A DNA stretch of 64,000 nucleotides. Origin: Bacillus sp. es.036 (GTDB lineage Bacteria > Bacillota > Bacilli > Bacillales > Guptibacillaceae). Shown here one piece after another: positions 45,271 through 52,762 of the stretch. The translations under genes were made by a program, and so were the position numbers. How positions within the stretch are numbered: position 1 is the first letter of the stretch; each line of letters starts with the position of its first letter. The notes below the pieces were generated by a model. That model was not told the origin of the DNA. It did not search any database and was given only the letters and a program-made list of their open reading frames with translations. Location: positions 1,736,001-1,800,000 of the forward strand of contig NZ_PDIZ01000001.1 in the NCBI RefSeq assembly GCF_002563635.1, read 5' to 3'.

Positions 45271-45509
45271 TGCTATACCTCCCATTACTGTGCACTTACT
45301 CTGCTGTTTTCATTTAGCTTAGAAATCTAACCTATTCCAATTTAATTTTAAAACGTCTTATGTTGTTTATAGAATGTTCTATTGCTCTGCTTTCAAAACA
45401 TAGTATACACGTTTAAGTAAGCTATGAGAAGGCATTCATGCCACATTTATGCAAATTGTTCCACACTGTTGAAAACGCTTACGATAAAGGTTGGCAGTCT
45501 TTAGCAATT

Positions 45510-45540
45510 AAAAGTAAGACCCCACTTGTGTGAGGTCTCG
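45510..45540 (-). terminator. Terminator of ddl
   Basis: AGACCTCA and TGGGGTCT pair around CACAAG (one wobble), followed by TACTTTTA on the minus strand, immediately after the ddl stop. Confidence 0.75.
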
Positions 45541-45545
45541 CATAG

Positions 45546-46460
45546 CTATTTCTTTAAGCCTAACTGAATTAAGTTCTCAATCATTTGTTCATAAGAGTAA
45601 CCAATTTCTTTCGCTGCATCTGGGAATAAACTAGTTGGAGTCATTCCGGGTAGCGTGTTTACTTCAAGAAATACTGGTTCAGATCCATCTTTAGGTACGA
45701 TATAATCTACACGTGAGTACGTATCGCATCCAAGTAATTCGTGTGCAACAACAGATTGTTTTTGAATTAGTTCTGTATAGGATTCAGAAATACGAGCTGG
45801 AACGATGTGTTCACTTCCACCTTCTGCGTATTTCGATTCATAGTCGTAGTAAGCGTTCTTTGGAACAATTTCCACAACGGGAAGTGGTTTTACTTCTCCC
45901 TTTGATCCCATCACAGCAACTGTTACTTCAGTCCCAGAAATAAACTCTTCTAGAATGACCGTATCATCAAATCGAAACGCTTCTTCAATCCCTTTTTGAA
46001 GCTCCTCTTCCGATTTAGCAATGGTTAATCCAATTGTCGATCCCTCGCTGTTTGGCTTTACCACTACTGGATAACCAAATGGTAAATTGAGTGAATGATG
46101 ATCGTCCAACTTATGGAGAACAAGATCCTGTGCTAAGCGTATCCCAGAATCTTTTAATACTTTTTTGCTTTTAGCCTTATCCATTGCAACTGCTGATCCT
46201 AGAACTCCCGATCCCACATATGGGATTTGCAGCATATCAAGGAGTCCTTGAATCCTTCCATCTTCTCCATACTTACCGTGAAGGCCGATAAAAATAATAT
46301 CAACCTCAAGTTCCATCACTTCTGATAATCGTTCTGGATGAAAGTCTATACCGATTACTTCATGACCGTTTTCTTTTAAAGCTTTCATGATCCCTTTACC
46401 GCTAGATAGCGAAACTTCTCTTTCAGCAGAAGTTCCTCCATAAAGTACTCCAACTTTCAT
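45546..46460 (-). CDS. ddl: D-alanine--D-alanine ligase
   Basis: 304 residues of the ATP-grasp fold. It makes the D-Ala-D-Ala end of peptidoglycan precursors. G-G-T-S-A-E-R-E-V-S near residue 8, G-L-H-G-K-Y-G-E-D near 58 and E-V-N-T-L-P-G-M-T near 265 (metal and ATP binding) are intact. The H-G-K-Y-G context includes a Tyr at the position that predicts D-Ala rather than D-lactate product. GGAGG precedes the ATG. Here it stands alone between gudB and the PIG-L gene, not with murF. Confidence 0.95.
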   Translation of the reverse strand: MKVGVLYGGTSAEREVSLSSGKGIMKALKENGHEVIGIDFHPERLSEVMELEVDIIFIGLHGKYGEDGRIQGLLDMLQIPYVGSGVLGSAVAMDKAKSKKVLKDSGIRLAQDLVLHKLDDHHSLNLPFGYPVVVKPNSEGSTIGLTIAKSEEELQKGIEEAFRFDDTVILEEFISGTEVTVAVMGSKGEVKPLPVVEIVPKNAYYDYESKYAEGGSEHIVPARISESYTELIQKQSVVAHELLGCDTYSRVDYIVPKDGSEPVFLEVNTLPGMTPTSLFPDAAKEIGYSYEQMIENLIQLGLKK

Positions 46461-46666
46461 AAGCTATACCTCCTGGGCTACATTTATGTATGTCATTATA
46501 TTCGATTGTTAATCGAGTGGAACTTAACAAAACTTCTCTCATCATACCATGTTTTTCGACAGCTATGTTATCCTGAGTGACCATCATTAAGTATTATTAT
46601 TGGAAAAAGGATGATGATCTTTTGTATACTTGCCATAATCTTATATATATGAAAGGAAATGTCCTT

Positions 46667-47380
46667 ATGTCTCGTACATTTATGTTTATATTTGCTCACC
46701 CTGACGATGAAAGCTTTACTTGTGGGGGGACGCTAACCGAATTAGCTAAAGCAAAAGATACAAAAACCATTTTATACAGTGCCACACCTGGTGATGCAGG
46801 CAAATGTGGAGAACCACCTCTTTGTCAAGTAGATGAGCTAGCTGAAGTTCGAAAAAAAGAACTAGAAGAAGCTTCTAAGCTACTTGGGATTGATGAACTC
46901 CATATTGGTGATTATCAAGACGGGAAATTAAATAAGCTTCCTGATGATGAGCTGAAGAATGATGTGTTAAAACGAATTGAAGCCGTTCAACCTGATGTCG
47001 TCATTACATTCCCGCCACATGGTTTATCAGGTCACCCAGACCATAAAGCGATTCAGCTCGCAACGCTTCAAGCTGTAAAAGAAACAAACGTCGTAAAAGA
47101 GCTGTATTACGCTACTTTCCCTCAATCATTAGCTGATGAAACAGGAAATCCAGCTTATGCAGATCCAGATGACTCAATCACTTTGATCAAATCCTTTTCA
47201 AACGAGGATTTAGATCCAGTTAGAAAAGCACTATTGGCTCATCGTACACAGCATTTGTCCGTTGAACGAGTTTTTCCGACGATTTATAATGAAAATGGAT
47301 TTATGAAATTTAACAATAAAGAATATTTCATTAAAGCATGGAATAACCCAAGCTATACGTGTGGTTCTATCCTTGCTTAA
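46667..47380 (+). CDS. PIG-L family deacetylase
   Basis: 237 residues from the ATG at 46667, which has AAAGGA 9 nt upstream. A zinc-dependent N-deacetylase fold: A-H-P-D-D-E near residue 11 (His and Asp zinc ligands, catalytic Asp) and G-H-P-D-H near 121 (third His). Bacillithiol deacetylases BshB1 and BshB2 and GlcNAc-related deacetylases belong to this family; the sequence does not decide among them. ypdA nearby gives a loose bacillithiol link. A longer frame starts at 46577 without a ribosome binding site. Confidence 0.85.
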   Translation: MSRTFMFIFAHPDDESFTCGGTLTELAKAKDTKTILYSATPGDAGKCGEPPLCQVDELAEVRKKELEEASKLLGIDELHIGDYQDGKLNKLPDDELKNDVLKRIEAVQPDVVITFPPHGLSGHPDHKAIQLATLQAVKETNVVKELYYATFPQSLADETGNPAYADPDDSITLIKSFSNEDLDPVRKALLAHRTQHLSVERVFPTIYNENGFMKFNNKEYFIKAWNNPSYTCGSILA

Positions 47381-47418
47381 CTAACAAAACCTCCCAAATG
47401 GGAGGTTTTGTTAGTTAA
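47377..47418. terminator. Bidirectional terminator, perfect 20-bp inverted repeat
   Basis: Two perfect 20-nt arms are separated by AA. Both the PIG-L stop (47378-47380) and the ypbH stop (47411-47413) fall inside the arms. The A/T-rich ends give terminators in both directions. Confidence 0.9.
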
Positions 47419-48001
47419 AATAATGATTTAGCTGTTCAATCGCTGTTGATTGCATAATTTGCTTCCCATATTCCATTACCCGATAGCTTGTAATCGTTGA
47501 AGGATTTCCGAATTCAGCAAGTAACGCAACTAAAGAATCTAATTCATACTCAGCAAATTCCTCTTCATCAAATTTAAGATAAAATTGAGACTGGAAGGAA
47601 TAAAGAGTACCACCTAAAATTCCTACGTTGATTAATCTTTTAGAAAGACCAATCACGTCCTCAAAAGATCGAAATTCATAAAATACTTCATCGCTTTCAT
47701 CGAGCGTAACTTGCATTTCAATGTATTCGTCATTATAGTCATCTTCAAAATCACTTTCTGCCGAACCCTTCGTAACAATGACAACCATTCCTTGAGCAGG
47801 AAGTGAGAACACTTCTACAGCAATTGGCCCATCGACTTTAAAGCCAAGTTCATCGTCAGCTTCCATTATCATCTCACGAAATAGCCTGTGAACTTTCGGT
47901 ACGTCCTGCCATAGCTCTTCTTTTGTAATTCCACGTTCATTTAAATCATCATAAGTTAGAAAAATCTTTATTTTATCGTACGCTAAACGTTCAAGACGCA
48001 T
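47411..48001 (-). CDS. ypbH: MecA-like adaptor protein YpbH (MecB)
   Basis: 196 residues. N-terminal M-R-L-E-R-L and a glutamate/aspartate-rich middle (E-S-D-F-E-D-D) with a C-terminal F-D-E-E-E-F-A-E-Y-E domain, as in the MecA/YpbH adaptors that deliver substrates to ClpC. The YpbH paralogue is inferred from its place before ypbG and gudB. GGGGGG lies before the ATG. Confidence 0.9.
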   Translation of the reverse strand: MRLERLAYDKIKIFLTYDDLNERGITKEELWQDVPKVHRLFREMIMEADDELGFKVDGPIAVEVFSLPAQGMVVIVTKGSAESDFEDDYNDEYIEMQVTLDESDEVFYEFRSFEDVIGLSKRLINVGILGGTLYSFQSQFYLKFDEEEFAEYELDSLVALLAEFGNPSTITSYRVMEYGKQIMQSTAIEQLNHYFN

Positions 48002-48141
48002 CTATTTCCCCCCTACCGTCTGTCACCCGCAAATCCTTTATTCATACTATATGTGATAATACAAAGATGGTTCTTGGTTGACGATATTCTTCTAGTTTAC
48101 ACTGTAAAAGGAAGCTTAGACAAGTCATGTCAACTATCCAT

Positions 48142-49059
48142 TTAAGTAGTCAGCTTTTGAATTTTATCTTTGATCCAAACATCCCACTCATCTTTGCTAT
48201 TACCAACGAAAAAGGAGTCATAGGCCTGTCTCTTTTCACCGCGTAAATGCCCTATAGCAGCGCCACCTATACCGATCGTTAAATCATAGAAGCGCTGATC
48301 AAGGCGATCAACGAGGTCAAGGCATCTTGGTAAGTTTGCCATTAACGTACATGATAAAAATAATATTTTCGGATCTGTATCTTCCACAACCGTCTCAATA
48401 TCATCCTCAGGAATGCTTGCTCCTAGATAAATGACTTCAAATCCTTTTCTCCTTAAATAAAGAGTGAAAATCAACAAACCAAGTTCATGGTATTCTCCTG
48501 ACGAGCAAACCGCCATCACTTTCGGAAGATAACCATCAACAGGAAGGGTGTGGAATATCATTCCAATTCTTGATCGTAGAAAAGCACTTGTAAAATGTTC
48601 ATGTGCGATCGTAATTTTTTCATTTTCCCAAAGATCTCCTACCCTAACTAATAGCTGGGCAAGGATGTCATGTACTACCTTATCAATACTAAACACAGAA
48701 AACGCCTGATTCAACAAATCCTGAGCTTTATTCTCGTCGAAAGCAAGTAGCGCTTCTAATATTTCATCAGCAAGTATATGAGCTCGATCTCTTTCCATAT
48801 CAATTCCCATGCTATCTGTATCTGTTGAATCATTTCCATTTTCAAGCAATTCTACAGCTTGACTAATTGTAAAACCTTGTTCTGTTTTTTGGACAAGCCA
48901 TTTTAAGATAGACATATGTTCTTCCGAATAAAGACGATGACCTGCCTCATTTCTTATCGGAGAAATAATATTATAACGCCTTTCCCATGCCCTTAAGGTC
49001 CCGGGTTGTATTCCTAATTTCTTCGAGACCGCTTTTATATTATACTTACCTGCAGACAT
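48142..49059 (-). CDS. MerR-type regulator with cobalamin-binding domain (CarH-like)
   Basis: 305 residues. Residues 6-72 form a MerR helix-turn-helix (Y-N-I-K-A-V-S-K-K-L-G-I then T-L-R-A-W-E-R-R-Y and H-R-L-Y). Residues about 95-175 match the B12-binding helix bundle, with the CarH W-x9-E-H motif at W144, E154, H155. Residues about 178-305 are a Rossmann-type B12 domain with E189-Y-H191-E-L-G, whose His should bind cobalt. The residue after W144 is Glu145, while Thermus CarH has the photo-adduct His there. No enzymatic domain is fused. GGGG 9 nt upstream supports ATG 49059; 11-bp repeats over its promoter suggest autoregulation. Confidence 0.88.
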   Translation of the reverse strand: MSAGKYNIKAVSKKLGIQPGTLRAWERRYNIISPIRNEAGHRLYSEEHMSILKWLVQKTEQGFTISQAVELLENGNDSTDTDSMGIDMERDRAHILADEILEALLAFDENKAQDLLNQAFSVFSIDKVVHDILAQLLVRVGDLWENEKITIAHEHFTSAFLRSRIGMIFHTLPVDGYLPKVMAVCSSGEYHELGLLIFTLYLRRKGFEVIYLGASIPEDDIETVVEDTDPKILFLSCTLMANLPRCLDLVDRLDQRFYDLTIGIGGAAIGHLRGEKRQAYDSFFVGNSKDEWDVWIKDKIQKLTT

Positions 49060-49093
49060 CGTCATCTTCCCCTCTAGTACAGCCCTTATCACA

Positions 49094-49137
49094 CCTAGTA
49101 TAAGGGGTGAATGATGTTTGTGTAAACTTTGTATAAG
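49094..49137 (-). promoter_or_regulatory. Promoter and four tandem 11-bp repeats upstream of the CarH-like gene
   Basis: On the minus strand four consecutive 11-mers occupy 49137-49127, 49126-49116, 49115-49105 and 49104-49094: CTTATACAAAG, TTTACACAAAC, ATCATTCACCC and CTTATACTAGG. The first, second and fourth share a T-T-A-x-A-C core. They overlap TTTACA (49121-49126) and TATACT (49097-49102), an 18-bp-spaced promoter. CarH proteins bind tandem 11-bp repeats overlapping promoters, so this is probably the operator. Confidence 0.65.
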
Positions 49138-49159
49138 CAAATCGCTGCTTTTTTTGTAT

Positions 49160-49918
49160 TTATTTCCTTTTTAATATAAAAACATGTGATTCTGCAGGAG
49201 CCATCAGTCTTAAAGGTAGCGTTGTCGTACCATACCCATTACTAATGACGACCGTCGTTCCTTTAACTTTTTTAATGCCCCCTTTTTCTCGAATTCCCCA
49301 CCCAAATAAACGTATTTGTCCTCCATGAGTGTGACCAGAAAGAATAAGTTGTATTCCACTATTGTCAGGCCAGTTCCGCTTAATATCAGGGTTATGGCTG
49401 ATCAGTATTTTTGTTTTTTCGGTGGCTTCTTTAACTGCATCCTCTAGTGAGTCATTTTCTGTTGAAAGATCGTCAATACCCATTAAACTTATTCCCTCGC
49501 CACTATTTTTAAGGTTTATTGCTCGATTTTTAAGAATGATAATATCTTCATCCATTAACAGTTTTTCAAGTTTGACGGGGTCTTCTTCGTAATCATTATT
49601 CCCCCATACAAAGTAACAAGGTGCTATAGCCCGTAGAGATTTTAAATTATGGCGAACTTTCTCAAAAGAGACCCCTTTTTCCATAACATCTCCACCAATA
49701 ACGATAATGTCAACTTGATTTCTTACTTTTTCTAATACTTTGTTTGATATATATCGATTATGAGTATCCGAAATAAAAAAGATTCGATATGAATCGAAAC
49801 TTTCTGGTAGATTTTCGACATCAATCTCTTTCCTAATGACTCTGTTAAGATGTGCTTCAATCCACATGTAGATTAGTAGCACTATTCCAATTAAAACAAG
49901 GCCAACAAAATAAATCAT
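49160..49918 (-). CDS. ypbG: Metallophosphoesterase YpbG
   Basis: 252 residues. An N-terminal membrane helix (residues 2-20) is followed by a calcineurin-like phosphoesterase domain with all metal motifs: S-D-T-H near residue 52, G-G-D near 75, G-N-N-D near 107, H-N-P-D near 165 and G-H-T-H-G-G near 195. The substrate is unknown. Its start overlaps the upstream gene's stop by 4 nt. Confidence 0.9.
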   Translation of the reverse strand: MIYFVGLVLIGIVLLIYMWIEAHLNRVIRKEIDVENLPESFDSYRIFFISDTHNRYISNKVLEKVRNQVDIIVIGGDVMEKGVSFEKVRHNLKSLRAIAPCYFVWGNNDYEEDPVKLEKLLMDEDIIILKNRAINLKNSGEGISLMGIDDLSTENDSLEDAVKEATEKTKILISHNPDIKRNWPDNSGIQLILSGHTHGGQIRLFGWGIREKGGIKKVKGTTVVISNGYGTTTLPLRLMAPAESHVFILKRK

Positions 49919-50313
49919 GCATCATTACTCCTCTGAAAGCGTTTCAATTCTCTTGCCGCTCTTATATTAGCAGTTAAAACACCGTAACTAAATGCCATCA
50001 CAAGTGAAGCAAGTGACAACCATTTATTCGTTTCAAATAATACCCAATATACAACAACTAATAAACTTCCTTCTATCAACAATGTAATGAGGTGAGCTTT
50101 ATTATTGATCCCTAATGCAAGAAACCCCTCCACATGCTCTCTAATAACGCGAGCTACAAAAAGAAAACCAAACAAAAAACAAAGCGCTCCAAACCCATAA
50201 CGCCCGCTGTTTAACATGAGGTCTGTAAATGTCATGCTTTTAAAATTCAAATTACTTTCAGCTATAAACAACAAACCAAAAATCGCTACAATTCTTATCA
50301 ATAGAAGCGGCAT
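49915..50313 (-). CDS. Uncharacterised four-helix membrane protein
   Basis: 132 residues with about four hydrophobic helices (roughly 3-20, 36-58, 72-92, 96-115) and a basic C terminus. I do not recognise the family. The start at 50313 has a GGGGGG site that is also the 3' side of a terminator-like hairpin. It is translationally coupled to ypbG through a 4-nt overlap, so the two may work together at the membrane. Confidence 0.7.
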   Translation of the reverse strand: MPLLLIRIVAIFGLLFIAESNLNFKSMTFTDLMLNSGRYGFGALCFLFGFLFVARVIREHVEGFLALGINNKAHLITLLIEGSLLVVVYWVLFETNKWLSLASLVMAFSYGVLTANIRAARELKRFQRSNDA

Positions 50314-50316
50314 AGT

Positions 50317-50351
50317 AAAACCCCCCACTCTAACGTATGTAAGAGTAGGAG
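50317..50351 (-). terminator. Terminator of the CBS-domain gene, overlapping the next ribosome binding site
   Basis: On the minus strand CTCCTACTCT pairs with AGAGTGGGGG (three G-T wobbles) around a 10-nt loop and is followed by GTTTT. It starts 20 nt after the CBS gene's stop. Its 3' arm is the ribosome binding site of the gene at 49915-50313. Confidence 0.6.
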
Positions 50352-50371
50352 GCTTTATGGGTACTATTCAC

Positions 50372-51007
50372 TCATACTTCTTTTATATCAAGAACTTTAA
50401 ATCCATTCTGTTCAAGTTTTGCAATGAATTGATCAATATTTTCCTTTTTTTCAATCTTCATTACAATTCTCCTGACATTCTGGTTAGACTCATCGAATGT
50501 GGACAACGAGATAATATTTTCATGAAAACTTTTTGCGATTTTAGCAAGCCTTGCAATTCTTCCTTCTGTCTCTGAAGAAGCAAATGCGATTCTTATGCCC
50601 GGCTTGCGCATGCCAAATGCACTCTGAAATTGATCAAGTATATCAGATCGCGTAATGATGCCAATAAAATGCTCATTTTGATCGACGACTGCTACGAGAG
50701 GAGCATTCTTTGCTAAAAGAAGGGTATTCTCAAACACTTCTTCTTGATCAACAGTTACATCTTTTTGGTAGGCAATTTCACCTGCAGTAGTTTCCGACAA
50801 GAATCTTTCTTTATCTGTCATATCACTTTTGAAAAATGCTTTATAAATACGATTAAACGTTACAATTCCAGCGTATTTTGTTCCATTAATAACCGGTACA
50901 CCATCGATTTCTCGTTCCTTTAATAATCTGAGTGTTTCATCCAACTTTGTGTCATCATTCACATAAACAGTTTCTCGAATTGGTTTCATTGCGCTTCGTA
51001 CGTACAT
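50372..51007 (-). CDS. CBS-CBS-ACT domain protein (AcuB-like)
   Basis: 211 residues. Two CBS domains (about residues 5-55 and 75-130) with the usual V-P-V-I and G-I-I-T-R-S-D-I elements, then an ACT-like domain from residue 137 (P-G-I-R-I-A-F-A) to the end. The architecture is that of AcuB-like proteins, which bind nucleotides; no ligand can be named. GAGGTG supports the ATG at 51007 over a GTG nine bases earlier. It has no counterpart at this place in B. subtilis. Confidence 0.82.
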   Translation of the reverse strand: MYVRSAMKPIRETVYVNDDTKLDETLRLLKEREIDGVPVINGTKYAGIVTFNRIYKAFFKSDMTDKERFLSETTAGEIAYQKDVTVDQEEVFENTLLLAKNAPLVAVVDQNEHFIGIITRSDILDQFQSAFGMRKPGIRIAFASSETEGRIARLAKIAKSFHENIISLSTFDESNQNVRRIVMKIEKKENIDQFIAKLEQNGFKVLDIKEV

Positions 51008-51133
51008 GGCTATCACCTCTTTGTAAGATCACTACTCTTAATTAATACCACATTTCTGAGATAATATCCTTCTAAAATAAAAATTAATGGTGAATTGAAT
51101 CGTTTTCTTCCGTAAATTGGGCTTTTTAATTTC

Positions 51134-51162
51134 TTGAAGATTCAGTCTTTTTGAGGTAAGAT
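51134..51162 (+). promoter_or_regulatory. Promoter candidate for the small orphan gene
   Basis: TTGAAG (51134-51139) and TAAGAT (51157-51162) are 17 bp apart on the plus strand. Both boxes match four of six, so support is modest. Confidence 0.4.
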
Positions 51163-51217
51163 TATATCATAACAAGTTCACTTGGAACGTACACAACAAA
51201 ACGGAGATGATGGCTCA

Positions 51218-51433
51218 ATGATTAATAAACTTAAAACCAAATCACTGTTAGGGAATGAAGACTTGGATTTCAACCGTCGATTGGGTATGCCCGTCGAAGT
51301 TTTCTGCCCAAAATTAAAAGATACTGTCGCCTTCGGAAAGATTGAGATGTTCGATGAAGATGAACTTTCCATAAACGGAAACAACTTCCAAATTGAACAG
51401 TACCTATTCTTTGGTTGTCCTGAGCAAAGGTAA
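51218..51433 (+). CDS. Small orphan protein of unknown function
   Basis: 71 residues, soluble, with no family I recognise. It has a beta-rich middle (V-E-V-F-C-P, V-A-F-G-K-I-E-M-F, L-S-I-N-G) and two cysteines. A GGAG lies 11 nt before the ATG at 51218; a TTG 36 nt upstream is an alternative. It is plus-strand between the divergent CBS gene and convergent ypbF, ending 4 nt from the ypbF stop. Confidence 0.55.
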   Translation: MINKLKTKSLLGNEDLDFNRRLGMPVEVFCPKLKDTVAFGKIEMFDEDELSINGNNFQIEQYLFFGCPEQR

Positions 51434-51437
51434 CAGT

Positions 51438-51887
51438 TTATTTATAATAAAGATTAATGTCGTATTGATTTTTTAAATATTTAAAAACAACATGACGACT
51501 TTCCCATTGTTTTTGACCTTCAAATAGTTCATCACTTCGATCTAATATCTCCAGTCTTAAGGACTCATATTCATCCTCAGCTTTCTTGTTTTTTTTTGAA
51601 AACTTCCTTAATTGAAAGTAAGTAACAATACTACTAATAACCAATATTAGCAGCATAGGAATCGAATTAAAAGTAAGGTCATTCACAAAAAAAGATGTGC
51701 TGTTTTCTAGCTCATACCAAAAAAAACACCCCATGCTAACTAATAAAAACGCAAGGATATATCCGTAAGACTGTGATTTTGCTTTATACTGCTTTTCAAC
51801 ATTCTTTCGTTCCACTAATTCTTGCAACAGAACGATGGTAACATTCGACTGTGGTTGTGGAAGGTTCCACTCCTTTAATGCGTCCAC
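51438..51887 (-). CDS. ypbF: DUF2663 membrane protein YpbF
   Basis: 149 residues with two membrane helices (about residues 42-58 and 73-92) and a charged coiled-coil-like C-terminal half ending Y-D-I-N-L-Y, typical of DUF2663/YpbF. The start is GTG with GGGGGG upstream. It follows ypbE and ypbD as in B. subtilis. No function can be read. Confidence 0.75.
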   Translation of the reverse strand: MDALKEWNLPQPQSNVTIVLLQELVERKNVEKQYKAKSQSYGYILAFLLVSMGCFFWYELENSTSFFVNDLTFNSIPMLLILVISSIVTYFQLRKFSKKNKKAEDEYESLRLEILDRSDELFEGQKQWESRHVVFKYLKNQYDINLYYK

Positions 51888-51974
51888 TTTATCCCCCCTT
51901 TTGTTGAATCTAGTTTATGCAGGAGCTTGGTTTGTTACGACAGGGGGAATAAATCAATTTAAACTATAGCGATT

Positions 51975-52160
51975 TTACAGAAAATATGAATACAACAGGA
52001 ATAGAGAAACCATCCCAATAAACAGTAGTGCGAGTACTCGAATTAATGTGAAAGAAGGCATTTCTTTTTCTTCATTTCTCTTTCGACTCGACTGCTTTTT
52101 TTTTGTACTTTTATTTCGATGGTATTCCTTCCTAGAAGGCAGTGGACTTTCGCTTTTCAT
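51975..52160 (-). CDS. Short YpbE-like membrane protein without a LysM domain
   Basis: 61 residues: a basic region with L-P-S-R-K-E-Y then K-K-K-Q-S-S-R-K-R and one membrane helix (about 39-59) at the very C terminus. B. subtilis YpbE, in the same slot between ypbF and ypbD, has a similar basic stretch and helix but continues to a LysM domain of about 150 further residues. Here nothing after the helix remains. The ATG at 52160 has AAAGG at 8 nt. It may be a truncated YpbE or an unrelated small protein. Confidence 0.5.
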   Translation of the reverse strand: MKSESPLPSRKEYHRNKSTKKKQSSRKRNEEKEMPSFTLIRVLALLFIGMVSLFLLYSYFL

Positions 52161-52183
52161 TAAACTCACCTTTCATGATGTGA

Positions 52184-52762
52184 TCACATTCGTGCTTTCT
52201 GCTTTATGAGACAAGCCATAACAAAATCGATTAAAAAATGAGCTGTGATTGTTGTCATTAAGTTATCAGTCACTTCATACAAAACACCGATTAAGAAACT
52301 AATCACAACGACGGAACTAAATAAGACAGGTTTAGAAAGATACCGAACATGTATGATCGCAAATAACAAACTTGAAAGGACTAATCCGAAACTTGTTTGG
52401 ATAACACCTCTAAACAACAGCTCTTCACTAAATGAAATGATAGCACACAAAAAGAAAATATGAGAAATTGAAAGACGGGAAAAAATCCGCTCATTAATTC
52501 CTCCATCATCCAACATCTCTTCAGGTAGTGTCTTCATGAGAATGAGATCAATACCAATCACAAGGAATGCTGTACCCCCACCTATAACGGTTATCTGTGT
52601 CCAAGTAAAATGGATTAGATCTGCGAAAAACCACAAATCTTGAAACAAAAATAAACTCATTATACTTGCTAGAAGAACCAATATAATCTGAGTTAAATAA
52701 ACATTCAATAACAGTTCTCGATCTGTTAACTGTTTTACTGCTTCAGCCTGTCGATTTCTCAC
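52184..52762 (-). CDS. ypbD: CPBP-family intramembrane protease YpbD
   Basis: 192 residues with about six membrane helices. The CPBP (CAAX protease and bacteriocin-processing) motifs are E-E-L-L-F-R-G near residue 119, H-V-R near 143 and H-F-L-I-D-F near 176. The substrate is unknown. The start is GTG with GGAGG 6 nt upstream, inside the end of recQ (20-nt overlap). Confidence 0.88.
   Translation of the reverse strand: MRNRQAEAVKQLTDRELLLNVYLTQIILVLLASIMSLFLFQDLWFFADLIHFTWTQITVIGGGTAFLVIGIDLILMKTLPEEMLDDGGINERIFSRLSISHIFFLCAIISFSEELLFRGVIQTSFGLVLSSLLFAIIHVRYLSKPVLFSSVVVISFLIGVLYEVTDNLMTTITAHFLIDFVMACLIKQKARM

Noticed and set aside
45490-45508. TTGGCA...TAGCA resembling a sigma-54 (SigL) -24/-12 promoter near gudB
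   Set aside because: The spacing is one base short and it points away from gudB.
49930-49945. cre-like TGAAAGCGTTTCA at the end of the 132-residue membrane protein gene
   Set aside because: It is one base short of the consensus length and within a coding sequence.
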